Assembly (NCBI GenBank): GCA_900542015.1 | Contig: UQLY01000017.1 | Coordinates: 1 to 49,002, forward strand | DNA length: 49,002 nt | Direction of reading: 5' to 3' | From: an uncultured Lachnospiraceae bacterium | Lineage (GTDB): Bacteria > Bacillota > Clostridia > Lachnospirales > Lachnospiraceae | In this document: piece by piece, positions 40,989 through 48,919 of the stretch | Numbering within the stretch: position 1 is the stretch's first letter | Layout: each line of letters starts with the position of its first letter | Notes under the pieces: generated by a model | What the model saw: only the letters and a program-made list of their open reading frames with translations | Told to the model about the DNA's origin: nothing | Database searches by the model: none | Made by a program: the position numbers and the translations under genes

Positions 40989-42212
40989 ATGTTTATGGGA
41001 CAGATTTTAGAATATGTGAAAATGGCGTTAAAAAATATCCGCAGCAATAAGGGACGTTCTGTCCTGACGATGTTAGGCATCATCATCGGCATTTCTTCGG
41101 TTATCATGATTATTTCCATCGGAAACGGCGTGTCGGGTTATATCAGCGACGAGTTAAACGGCATAGCGGGAGGACAATTGTATCTTTATTCCGACGGGAA
41201 CGAGAATTATGAAGAAGTGACGTTTGACAATGAGGATATTGAAGCGGTCGCGGAAAGCATTCCTCATGTAAAAGGCGCTACGGCAATGAACGCTCTTTAT
41301 GGAAGCGCCATGGGACCGAAAGGAGATTTTCAGGCATACGCCAGCGCCGGAAACGAGGCGTTAAGATATACGGCGGCGGAAGCGATTATCAAAGGCGCTT
41401 ATTTTACCGAAAGCGATGTGGAGAGCGGAGCAAAGGTATGCGTGCTTCGGGAAAGCGGCGCGATGTCTATGTTCGGTACGCTGGATGTCATCGGTAAGAC
41501 CTTCGAGCTGACCCAAGGCAATCATACCGTGGAACTGCGGATTGTGGGTATCCGTGCCGACAATGCGTCGACCCTGTTAAATTCCATGAATTATTATGAA
41601 CAGGTGGAATTGGAAATGCCCATTACCGCTTTTGAAGCGGCGTTCGGCGAAAATATAGAAGATATCAGAGGCTTTTATATTTTCGGTGAAGCGCCGGAGT
41701 ATTCCGGGGAGATTGCCGCGGCGGCGGTCAACTTAATGGAGATCAGACATAAAGTAAAGGGACAGGGCGTAATCCTGTTAGAAAGCTTCAGCGACCAGAT
41801 GGAACAGATTACGGGAATTATCAGTATGATATCTGTGTTTATTGTGTTTGTCGCGGCGATTTCCCTTTTGGTAGGCGGCATCGGGGTTATGAATATCATG
41901 CTGGTGTCCGTTACCGAACGGACCAGAGAAATCGGTATCCGCAAGGCGTTGGGAGCCAGGACGAAATCCATCCTGCTGCAATTTTTGTTTGAGTCGGCAA
42001 TCATTACACTGTTAGGCGGTCTGATCGGCATTGTGCTGGGAGCCGCCGGCGCCTGCCTTGTCTGCGGCGCGCTAGGCTTTCCGGCAAAAATCTCGGCGGC
42101 TATCGTTCTTATGGCGACCCTGTTCTCGTCGGGAGTCGGAATCTTTTTCGGCATTTACCCCGCTAAACGCGCCGCAAAACTAAGCCCTATTGAAGCCCTG
42201 CGCCACGAATAA
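40989..42212 (+). CDS. MacB-like FtsX-family permease
   Basis: The 407-residue protein has an N-terminal membrane helix (SVLTMLGIIIGISSVIMIISIGNG), a large outer MacB periplasmic core-like domain, and three C-terminal helices, the usual FtsX-type layout. It contains VTERTREIGIRKALGARTKSIL, the conserved coupling region. It starts one base after the membrane fusion gene's stop and completes the export operon. A family A repeat follows it at 7 bases. Confidence 0.9.
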   Translation: MFMGQILEYVKMALKNIRSNKGRSVLTMLGIIIGISSVIMIISIGNGVSGYISDELNGIAGGQLYLYSDGNENYEEVTFDNEDIEAVAESIPHVKGATAMNALYGSAMGPKGDFQAYASAGNEALRYTAAEAIIKGAYFTESDVESGAKVCVLRESGAMSMFGTLDVIGKTFELTQGNHTVELRIVGIRADNASTLLNSMNYYEQVELEMPITAFEAAFGENIEDIRGFYIFGEAPEYSGEIAAAAVNLMEIRHKVKGQGVILLESFSDQMEQITGIISMISVFIVFVAAISLLVGGIGVMNIMLVSVTERTREIGIRKALGARTKSILLQFLFESAIITLLGGLIGIVLGAAGACLVCGALGFPAKISAAIVLMATLFSSGVGIFFGIYPAKRAAKLSPIEALRHE

Positions 42213-42218
42213 AGAGGA

Positions 42219-42382
42219 AGGGGCTGCCGCATTTATAAATTTTTATATTGATCACGAAAACACGCTTTCGCTCTACAAAAACGCAGCGGTACATAAATCC
42301 GCAAAATACGCGGATTAAGTACCGGCGTTTTTATAAAGGGTTCCTTTGATCAATACAAAAATTTATAAATGCGGCAGCCCCT
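42219..42382 (+). repeat. Family A element 3 (complete copy)
   Basis: This 164-base element has terminal inverted repeats of about 35 bases with one mismatch (left 42219-42253, right 42347-42382; they begin AGGGGCTGCCGCATTTATAA). Inside lies the hairpin GGTACATAAATCCGC/GCGGATTAAGTACC. No target-site duplication was found by eye. Elements 1 and 2 of the family lie at 12.4 and 33.2 kb. It is non-coding, and its folded form may end transcription of the export operon. Confidence 0.8.
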
Positions 42383-42415
42383 TTTCCGTGGTTTTGCCGA
42401 TTCGGCGGGTTTTGC

Positions 42416-42443
42416 TTGCGATTTTTTGGAAATCCAGTATAAT
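42416..42443 (+). promoter_or_regulatory. Promoter of the YcxB-like gene
   Basis: TTGCGA (42416-42421), 16 bases, TATAAT (42438-42443), about 56 bases before the ATG at 42500. Confidence 0.5.
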
Positions 42444-42499
42444 AATGGTGTATGGCTATGTCTTATGAGGAGAAATGACGAAGGGAAGACATATTGTAA

Positions 42500-43054
42500 A
42501 TGGAAGAAAAACAAAATGAAATGAGCGAACAAACCGAGCAGACACAACAGCCGGGGATAGAACCGGAAGGAGACGCTTTATATGAGGTGGATATTCAGAT
42601 CACGACCGGAGCGTTGTATGATTATTTCCTAAGGCATGTGTACACTTCTTTTTCGGGACTGATCGGTACGGTAATCGGTATCCTGATGGTAGTTTTGTAT
42701 TTTGTCAGAGGCGCGAGCGTGCTGTATCTGATCTGCGGTCTGATTATTATTTTATATCTGCCCTGGAGCCTGTACTTAACCGCGAAAAAACAAGCGCTGC
42801 AGGCGGGCTTTCAAAAGCCGTTCCATTATGCGTTTTATGAAAACGGCGTGGAAGTTTCCCAGGAAGACGTAAGACAGATGCAGAAATGGGAGGACATGAT
42901 CAAAGCGGTATCCACTTCCAAGAGCATTATCATATATACGGGTAAAAACGCGGCTTCTATTTTCCCGCGCAAGGACCTCGGAGAGGATGCCATGGGACTG
43001 ATCCAGATTATTTCGACTCATATGGACCCCAAAAAAGTAAAGATCAGACAGTGA
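42500..43054 (+). CDS. YcxB-like membrane protein
   Basis: The 184-residue protein has a Gln/Glu-rich polar N-terminus, two membrane helices (about 48-90), and a C-terminal region (FYENGVEVSQEDVRQMQKWEDMIKAVSTSKSIIIYTGKNAASIFPRKDL) that fits the YcxB-like family. No function is known. It stands 4 bases before tsaE. Confidence 0.7.
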   Translation: MEEKQNEMSEQTEQTQQPGIEPEGDALYEVDIQITTGALYDYFLRHVYTSFSGLIGTVIGILMVVLYFVRGASVLYLICGLIIILYLPWSLYLTAKKQALQAGFQKPFHYAFYENGVEVSQEDVRQMQKWEDMIKAVSTSKSIIIYTGKNAASIFPRKDLGEDAMGLIQIISTHMDPKKVKIRQ

Positions 43055-43058
43055 AAAG

Positions 43059-43502
43059 ATGAGCATAACAATAGTTGAAACAAACAGTGAAAAGGAAACC
43101 TACGAATTGGGCTTTGGTATCGGCAAAGAGGCAAAACCGGGAGAAATCTATGCCCTGACGGGCGATCTCGGCGTAGGAAAGACGGTTTTTACCAAAGGCG
43201 TTGCCGCCGGGCTGGGCGTAAAGGAGCAGGTCAACAGCCCCACCTTTACAATCGTACAGGTTTATGAAAGCGGCAGGCTTCCCTTTTATCATTTTGACGT
43301 ATACCGTATCGGCGATCCCGAAGAAATGGACGAGATCGGATATGAGGATTACTTTTACGGAGACGGGCTCTGCATGGTAGAATGGGCGGGGCTGATCGAA
43401 GAACTGATGCCTGAGACGACCAAATGGATTACCATTGAAAAGAATCCGTTAAAGGGCTTTGATTATCGAAAAGTTACAATAGAAAGAAAGATTGAGCTAT
43501 GA
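43059..43502 (+). CDS. tsaE: tRNA t6A biosynthesis ATPase TsaE
   Basis: The 147-residue protein has the P-loop GDLGVGKTVFTKG, then SPTFTIVQVYESG with the switch region, FYHFDVYRIGDPEEMDEIGYEDYF, and VEWAGLIEELMP. TsaE supports turnover of the TsaBD complex that makes N6-threonylcarbamoyl-adenosine at position 37 of ANN-decoding tRNAs. It overlaps tsaB by 4 bases (ATGA). TsaC, the fourth partner, is not in the window. Confidence 0.94.
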   Translation: MSITIVETNSEKETYELGFGIGKEAKPGEIYALTGDLGVGKTVFTKGVAAGLGVKEQVNSPTFTIVQVYESGRLPFYHFDVYRIGDPEEMDEIGYEDYFYGDGLCMVEWAGLIEELMPETTKWITIEKNPLKGFDYRKVTIERKIEL

Positions 43503-44302
43503 AATTATTAGCGATTGACAGTTCGGGAATGACGGCGAGCATAGCGGTAACCGAGGATGAAAAACTGATTGCCGAATATACCGTTGATTATAAAAAAACC
43601 CATTCCCAGACTTTGCTTCCGATGTTGGATGAGATCAAAAAAATGATAGAATTGGATTTGTCTGAGATAGACGCTGTTGCGGTGGCGGCGGGTCCCGGGT
43701 CCTTTACCGGGCTGCGGATCGGTTCCGCTACGGCGAAGGGACTGGCAGAAGCGTTAAACAAACCCATTGTCGAGGTGCCGACCATTGACGGGATGGCGTA
43801 CAATTTATTCGGATACGAGGGCGTGATCTGCCCGATTATGGACGCCAGAAGAAACCAGGTCTATACCGGATTTTATACCTTTGACAGAGATGAAGAGGAA
43901 GAAACCGGATTTTCGTTCCGGGTCATCAAAGAACAGTTCGCGGAGTCCATGGATGAAGTGATCGCACAGTTAAACGAATTGGGACGGCAGGTTGTGTTTT
44001 TAGGCGACGGCGTACCTGTGTTTGCACAGGCGATTGCCGAAAAGCTGCGGGTCCCTTATGGGTTTGCCCCGGCAAACTGCAACCGCCAGCATGCTTCCTG
44101 CATAGCGGTGCGCGCAAAACAGCTTTACCGGGAAGGCAAAGCCGTCAAAGCGTGGGATCATAAACCGGAATATCTGCGTTTGTCCCAGGCGGAAAGAGAG
44201 CGGCTGGAAAAACAGCGGATGGAAGAGGAAAAGGATGCAGATAGACAAACTGACAAAGAAGGACATCGGGCAGGTCAGCCGTCTGGAAGCGGAATGCTTT
44301 AG
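43499..44302 (+). CDS. tsaB: tRNA t6A biosynthesis protein TsaB
   Basis: The 267-residue protein has the ASKHA-fold features of TsaB: LLAIDSSGMTASIAV, VAVAAGPGSFTGLRIGSATAKGLA, and PIMDARRNQVYTGFY. It forms a heterodimer with TsaD. The C-terminal about 35 residues are polar and charged (ERERLEKQRMEEEKDADRQ and on) and are read from DNA that also encodes the start of rimI in another frame; the overlap is 68 bases. Confidence 0.93.
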   Translation: MKLLAIDSSGMTASIAVTEDEKLIAEYTVDYKKTHSQTLLPMLDEIKKMIELDLSEIDAVAVAAGPGSFTGLRIGSATAKGLAEALNKPIVEVPTIDGMAYNLFGYEGVICPIMDARRNQVYTGFYTFDRDEEEETGFSFRVIKEQFAESMDEVIAQLNELGRQVVFLGDGVPVFAQAIAEKLRVPYGFAPANCNRQHASCIAVRAKQLYREGKAVKAWDHKPEYLRLSQAERERLEKQRMEEEKDADRQTDKEGHRAGQPSGSGML

Positions 44303-44666
44303 TATGCCGTGGTCGGCAAAGTCTTTTGAGGAAATCCTCGACCGCTCCAATGCGCTTTACCTGGTAGCAAGGGAAAAAGACCGGGTCATCGGATATTGCG
44401 GCGCATATGTGATTTTAGACGAAGCGGATATCAATCAGGTGGCGGTTGCTCCGGATTGCAGAGGAAAGGGCGTCGGCGGACGGATGCTTGCCGAATTGTT
44501 AAAAAGACTAAAGCAGGCGGGAGCCGAAGCGGTTACCCTCGAGGTAAGAAAGAGCAATGCCCCGGCAATCGCTTTATATGAATCGCTGGGATTTACGGTT
44601 GAAGGAACTCGAAAAAATTTTTATGAAAAGCCTGCGGAAGATGCTTTGATTATGTGGAAAAGATAG
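44235..44666 (+). CDS. rimI: Ribosomal protein S18 alanine N-acetyltransferase (GNAT family)
   Basis: The 143-residue GNAT enzyme shows CFSMPWSAKSFEEIL near the start, the acetyl-CoA loop VAPDCRGKGVGGRML (Q/RxxGxG/A type), and the end motif ALYESLGFTVEGTRKNFYEKPAEDALIMW, all RimI-like. It acetylates the N-terminal Ala of S18 in known cases. tsaE-tsaB-rimI is a widely conserved gene order. The start lies within tsaB (68-base overlap); AGGAAAAGG precedes the ATG. Confidence 0.9.
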   Translation: MQIDKLTKKDIGQVSRLEAECFSMPWSAKSFEEILDRSNALYLVAREKDRVIGYCGAYVILDEADINQVAVAPDCRGKGVGGRMLAELLKRLKQAGAEAVTLEVRKSNAPAIALYESLGFTVEGTRKNFYEKPAEDALIMWKR

Positions 44667-44673
44667 GCAGCAG

Positions 44674-44701
44674 TTGCAATAATTACCGCTAGGAATATAA
44701 C
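44674..44701 (+). promoter_or_regulatory. Possible promoter before the small CxxC protein and rnz
   Basis: TTGCAA (44674-44679), 16 bases, TATAAC (44696-44701). A perfect TATAAT also occurs at 44714-44719 but without a convincing -35 box. Weak evidence. Confidence 0.35.
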
Positions 44702-44791
44702 CACATGTTCTTATATAATGAAGTTGATTAGCAGTAGCTAACTAATTGGTGCAAAGGTTTTATAAAGAACAGGAAAGGAACGTGGAGGGTT

Positions 44792-45031
44792 ATGAGAGCA
44801 TACATGAATGATGAACTGCATACGGTTGTCTGCAATCGGTGCGGTAAAAAGATGACGGTTGAAAACGGTATTCTGAAAGAAGGCTGTTTTCACGGCAAAC
44901 AAAAATTTGATTATTTTTCTGAGCATGACGGACTGATTCAGGAGTTTGATTTGTGCGAAGCGTGTTATAACGCTTTGATCGATTCTTTTTTACTCCCCGT
45001 CTCTCAGAAGGAGGAAACGGAGCTTTTGTAA
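44792..45031 (+). CDS. Small CxxC zinc-ribbon-like protein
   Basis: The 79-residue protein has VVCNRCGKKMTV and FDLCEACYNAL, two CxxC pairs 38 residues apart (Cys at about 14/17 and 55/58), which would bind one zinc. The rest is polar. GTGGAGGG precedes the ATG. Its stop lies 3 bases before rnz, so both are likely co-transcribed. I do not know its function. Confidence 0.7.
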   Translation: MRAYMNDELHTVVCNRCGKKMTVENGILKEGCFHGKQKFDYFSEHDGLIQEFDLCEACYNALIDSFLLPVSQKEETELL

Positions 45032-45034
45032 ATT

Positions 45035-45946
45035 ATGTTGGACGTATGTCTGTTGGGGACCGGCGGCATGATGCCTCTCCCGTATCGTTGGCTCACTTCC
45101 ATGATGGCGAGGTACAACGGAAAAAGTATATTGATCGATTGCGGAGAGGGAACGCAGATTGCCATGAAGGAAAAGGGGTGGAGTCCCAAACCCATTGACA
45201 TCATTTGCTTTACCCATTATCACGCGGACCATATCAGCGGACTGCCGGGAATGCTTTTGACAATGGGCAACGCTGAACGGACGGAGCCGCTTTTGCTGAT
45301 CGGACCCAAAGGGCTGAACCGGGTCGTGTCCGCATTGCGGGTCATAGCGCCGGAGCTTCCCTTTGAGATACAGTGCAGGGAATTGACGGAAAATGAGGAA
45401 ACTCTTCAATTTGAAGGATTCCATATTGATGCTTTCCGGGTAAACCACAACGTTATTTGTTACGGTTACAGCCTGGTAATAGAGCGAAAGGGAAAATTCC
45501 AACTGGAGAAGGCAAAGGAGCTGGGGATTCCCGTGACCTGCTGGAACCGCCTGCAGCACGGCGAGACGGTGGAAACGCCGGAAGGCACCTATACGCCGCA
45601 GATGGTAATGGGGAATGCAAGAAAGGGTATTAAGGTAACCTACTGTACGGACACCAGACCTACGCCTGCGATTACGGCGCACAGCCGGGAGGCGGATCTG
45701 CTGATTCTGGAAGGTATGTACGGAGAGCCCGAAAAGAAGGCAAAAGCAAAAGAATATAAGCATATGACATTTTATGAGGCGGCGGACATTGCGGCGAAGG
45801 CACAGCCGAAGGCAATGTGGCTGACTCATTACAGCCCGTCTTTGACAAGACCCGAGGAATATATGAAGGAAGTAAAACGCATTTTTCCCGGCGCCGTTGC
45901 GGCAAAAGACGGACAGTCGATAGAACTGGATTTTGAAGAAGAATGA
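45035..45946 (+). CDS. rnz: Ribonuclease Z
   Basis: The 303-residue beta-lactamase-fold enzyme has the zinc motif THYHADHISGLP (HxHxDH), DTRPTPA (Asp ligand), and LTHYSPS near the end (His ligand), as RNase Z, which trims tRNA 3' ends. The protein is shorter than 307-320 residue homologues by little and seems complete. Such a tRNA-processing role fits the two tRNA genes nearby, whose 3' CCA is not encoded. It starts 3 bases after the CxxC protein gene. Confidence 0.9.
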   Translation: MLDVCLLGTGGMMPLPYRWLTSMMARYNGKSILIDCGEGTQIAMKEKGWSPKPIDIICFTHYHADHISGLPGMLLTMGNAERTEPLLLIGPKGLNRVVSALRVIAPELPFEIQCRELTENEETLQFEGFHIDAFRVNHNVICYGYSLVIERKGKFQLEKAKELGIPVTCWNRLQHGETVETPEGTYTPQMVMGNARKGIKVTYCTDTRPTPAITAHSREADLLILEGMYGEPEKKAKAKEYKHMTFYEAADIAAKAQPKAMWLTHYSPSLTRPEEYMKEVKRIFPGAVAAKDGQSIELDFEEE

Positions 45947-45978
45947 GTTTGTATCAGGAAGCAAGGGAAGCGTGACGC

Positions 45979-46563
45979 ATGAAACGATTCAAGGGAATAA
46001 AAGGTATGATTCTGCTAGCGGTTCTGGTGTGTCTGGTGCTGGGATATTATTTTTATCTCTCAAACAGAGACGTGCCGGAAACGGAGACGACCGATGCGGA
46101 GATTATGACGATGACCCAGAGAGCGCTGGCACGCAATCTGGAAACGAATTATCCGCCCTCTCCAAGAGAGGTGGTAAAGTATTTCAGCGAAATCACACAA
46201 TGCTTTTATAATGAAGAACACAGTGAAGAGGAATTAAAAGCATTGGGCTTGCAGATGCGGGGCATTTATGACGATGAGCTGATTGCAAACCAGACGGAAG
46301 AAGAATACCTCGATTTACTGCAAAAAGATATTGACGAATATAAGGCAAATGACAGGACGATTTCTGCTTATTCGCCTTCTTCCAGCGTAGATGTGGAAAA
46401 TTTCAGCCAGGACGGCTATGAATGGGCAAGGCTCTACTGCGTCTACGATATCGAACAGGATTCGCTTTTGTATCAGACGACCCTTTGCTTTATCCTCCGC
46501 AAGGACGAAAATGACCATTACAAAATTTACGGTTGGAAAAGGGCGGACGGACAGGATCAATAG
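45979..46563 (+). CDS. Membrane-anchored protein of unknown function
   Basis: The 194-residue protein has one N-terminal hydrophobic helix (GMILLAVLVCLVLGYYFYL), then an extracellular-type domain with PPSPREVVKYFSEITQCFYNEEHSEEEL and VDVENFSQDGYEWARLYCVYDIEQDS. It resembles DUF6715-type Lachnospiraceae proteins, though I am not sure of the family. AAGGGAAGCGTGACGC precedes the ATG. It is read with rnz upstream and tsaD downstream. Confidence 0.7.
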   Translation: MKRFKGIKGMILLAVLVCLVLGYYFYLSNRDVPETETTDAEIMTMTQRALARNLETNYPPSPREVVKYFSEITQCFYNEEHSEEELKALGLQMRGIYDDELIANQTEEEYLDLLQKDIDEYKANDRTISAYSPSSSVDVENFSQDGYEWARLYCVYDIEQDSLLYQTTLCFILRKDENDHYKIYGWKRADGQDQ

Positions 46564-46583
46564 GCAGGAAAGGCGGAACGGAA

Positions 46584-47615
46584 GTGTTTCAAGTGACGGA
46601 AGACAGTTATATATTGGGAATAGAAAGCTCCTGCGACGAGACTGCCGCATCGGTGGTTAAAAACGGCAGAGAAGTATTGAGCAATGTGATTTCTTCGCAG
46701 ATTGACCTGCATACGCTCTATGGCGGCGTAGTGCCGGAGATCGCGTCAAGAAAGCATATCGAGAAAATCAATCAGGTAGTGGAACAGGCGCTGCAGGAAG
46801 CCGGGAAAACCCTGGACGACATTACGGCGATAGCGGTAACTTACGGACCGGGACTGGTAGGCGCCCTTTTAGTAGGCGTATCCTTTGCAAAGGCGCTTGC
46901 CTTTGCTGCCGGAAAACCCCTGGTGGGAGTCCATCATATAGAGGGACATATCAGCGCCAATTATATTGAGCATAAGGAATTGGAACCGCCCTTCGGCTGC
47001 CTTGTGGTATCGGGCGGACATACGCATCTGGTGGCTGTGAAGGATTACGGAGAATACGATATTTTGGGATGCACCAGAGACGACGCGGCGGGAGAAGCCT
47101 TTGACAAGGTGGCAAGGGCGATCGGGCTGGGCTACCCGGGCGGACCTAAGATCGATAAAATTTCCAAAGAAGGAAATCCGGAGGCGATTCATTTTCCAAG
47201 GGCAAAGGTGGAAGACAGCCGGTATGATTTCAGTTTCAGCGGCTTGAAATCGGCGGTCTTGAATTATCTCAATTCCTGTGAAATGAAAGGGGAAACGGTC
47301 AACACGGCGGACGTGGCGGCGTCCTTTCAAAAAGCGGTCGTGGACGTGTTGGTAGAACACGGACTGCACGGAGCCCGGGCATACGGTTTTGATAAATTTG
47401 CCATTGCCGGAGGCGTTGCTTCCAATTCCGCTCTTCGCAAAGCCTTTGAAGAGGAATGTGCAAAAAGTAAAATTACATTTTATTGTCCTTCGCCGATTTT
47501 GTGCACCGATAACGCGGCGATGATCGCGGCGGCGGGATATTATGAATATCAAAAAGGAACAAGAAGCGGCTGGGACTTAAACGCGGTTCCCAATCTGAAG
47601 CTGGGCGAGAGATAA
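46584..47615 (+). CDS. tsaD: tRNA N6-adenosine threonylcarbamoyltransferase
   Basis: The 343-residue protein holds ILGIESSCDETAASVV at its start, the iron-binding His pair in HHIEGHISAN, VVSGGHTHLV, DDAAGEAFDKVARAIGLGYPGGP, and GGVASNSALRKAFEE. It transfers the threonylcarbamoyl group to A37 with TsaB and TsaE, whose genes lie about 3 kb upstream. The likely start is GTG at 46584 after GGAAAGG; GTG at 46593 and the longer frame from 46533 are alternatives. Confidence 0.94.
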   Translation: MFQVTEDSYILGIESSCDETAASVVKNGREVLSNVISSQIDLHTLYGGVVPEIASRKHIEKINQVVEQALQEAGKTLDDITAIAVTYGPGLVGALLVGVSFAKALAFAAGKPLVGVHHIEGHISANYIEHKELEPPFGCLVVSGGHTHLVAVKDYGEYDILGCTRDDAAGEAFDKVARAIGLGYPGGPKIDKISKEGNPEAIHFPRAKVEDSRYDFSFSGLKSAVLNYLNSCEMKGETVNTADVAASFQKAVVDVLVEHGLHGARAYGFDKFAIAGGVASNSALRKAFEEECAKSKITFYCPSPILCTDNAAMIAAAGYYEYQKGTRSGWDLNAVPNLKLGER

Positions 47616-47741
47616 AGTTGTGCCTTTTGACTTGCAGGCAGGACGGGAGACAGACATATGCCCTGTACTTTCAGGCAGGGCGCCTAAACAGGACGTGGAA
47701 AAGCCCGGGACAGCCGCCGGGTGGAAACGAGGAAACTAAAA

Positions 47742-48518
47742 ATGAAGACAACCGCAATCGTATTAGCGGCGGGTCAGGGAAAGAGAATGGGTTCTGACGT
47801 GGCAAAACAGTATTTGCTTCTTTGCGGCAGACCTGTTCTTTATTATACTCTGAAAAATTTTGAAGACAGCGCCGTGGACGAAATCATTCTTGTAACGGGA
47901 AAAGACCAGATTGAATATTGTAAAAGAGAAATCGTGGAGACATACGGTTTCCGGAAGGTAACAAAAATCGTGCCCGGCGGCAAAGAACGCTACCATTCCG
48001 TCGCTTTGGGGCTGGAAGCCGCGCAAAATACCTCCGTATCCCAGAATGCTGTCATGATGAATAATTCCTTTGCGCCGCATAATGCCGCGCTTGACGGTTT
48101 GCCCTGCAACTATGTGCTGATTCACGACGGAGCCCGTCCCTTTGCCACCCCCGGGATGATTGAAAGGGGCATAGAAGCGGTAAAAAAATATGACGCCTGT
48201 GTTTTCGGAATGCCTGTTAAGGATACGATTAAAATTATCGATGAAGACGGCTTTGCGGCGGATACGCCCAGGCGGGAGTCAGTATGGCAGGTGCAGACAC
48301 CGCAGATTTTTGCGTTTCCTCTGATCAAAAACGCCTATGACAAACTGATGGCGGAAGAACAAAGGCTGATCGGACAGGGGATCACGGTTACGGATGATGC
48401 GATGGTTATGGAATTATTTTCCGGAAAACGGGTAAAACTGATAGAGGGAAGTTATGAAAATATTAAAATTACCACGCCCGAAGACCTGAAAATTGCGGAG
48501 AGTTTTTTGCAGAAATAA
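47742..48518 (+). CDS. ispD: 2-C-methyl-D-erythritol 4-phosphate cytidylyltransferase
   Basis: The 258-residue enzyme of the non-mevalonate isoprenoid pathway has the nucleotide-binding start AIVLAAGQGKRMGSDVAKQY, PGGKERYHSVALGL, LIHDGARPF, VFGMPVKDTIK, and VWQVQTPQIF, and the end TDDAMVMELF plus KITTPEDL. A Ser/Asn-rich stretch between AALGLEA-type helix and LIHDGARP (QNTSVSQNAVMMNNSFAPHN) is an insertion of about 20 residues compared with usual 230-240-residue homologues. The start at 47742 follows CGAGGAAAC. Confidence 0.93.
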   Translation: MKTTAIVLAAGQGKRMGSDVAKQYLLLCGRPVLYYTLKNFEDSAVDEIILVTGKDQIEYCKREIVETYGFRKVTKIVPGGKERYHSVALGLEAAQNTSVSQNAVMMNNSFAPHNAALDGLPCNYVLIHDGARPFATPGMIERGIEAVKKYDACVFGMPVKDTIKIIDEDGFAADTPRRESVWQVQTPQIFAFPLIKNAYDKLMAEEQRLIGQGITVTDDAMVMELFSGKRVKLIEGSYENIKITTPEDLKIAESFLQK

Positions 48519-48612
48519 ATATAGGAAAAAAGGAGGAAAAATTTCTGCAAAATGTATGCAATATTTTTGTGAAATTTTTTGATAAAAATATGAAAAAATT
48601 AGTAAAAAGTTG

Positions 48613-48641
48613 TTGACACTAAAAAATAACTCTGTTAGAAT
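48613..48641 (+). promoter_or_regulatory. Promoter of the tRNA-Ser genes
   Basis: TTGACA (48613-48618), 17 bases, TAGAAT (48636-48641), about 40 bases before the first tRNA. Confidence 0.75.
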
Positions 48642-48682
48642 AACACTTGCGTCGGCTGAGAGACACAGCCAAGATACGACAT

Positions 48683-48768
48683 GGAGAGGTATCGAAGTGG
48701 TCATAACGAGGCGGTCTTGAAAACCGTTTGTCCGTGAGGGCGCATGGGTTCGAATCCCATCCTCTCCG
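48683..48768 (+). tRNA. tRNA-Ser (UGA)
   Basis: The 86-base class II tRNA has the acceptor GGAGAGG (48683-48689) with CCTCTCC (48761-48767), the anticodon loop CTTGAAA (anticodon TGA), a long variable arm and the T-loop GGTTCGAATCC. CCA is not encoded. Confidence 0.95.
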
Positions 48769-48830
48769 TTAAAGCTTTCTAGCTTTAGTGACAATGGTAA
48801 TAAAATAAAAATTATGATTCAGCTATGTTT

Positions 48831-48919
48831 GGAGAAGTACCCAAGAGGCTGAAGGGGCTCCCCTGGAAAGGGAGTAGGTCGTTAATAGCGGCGCGAGGGT
48901 TCAAATCCCTCCTTCTCCG
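48831..48919 (+). tRNA. tRNA-Ser (GGA)
   Basis: The 89-base class II tRNA has the acceptor GGAGAAG (48831-48837) with CTTCTCC (48912-48918), the anticodon stem CTCCC/GGGAG with loop CTGGAAA (anticodon GGA), a long variable arm (near GTCGTTAATAGCGGC) and GGTTCAAATCC. CCA is not encoded. It is probably read with the other tRNA-Ser. Confidence 0.95.
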
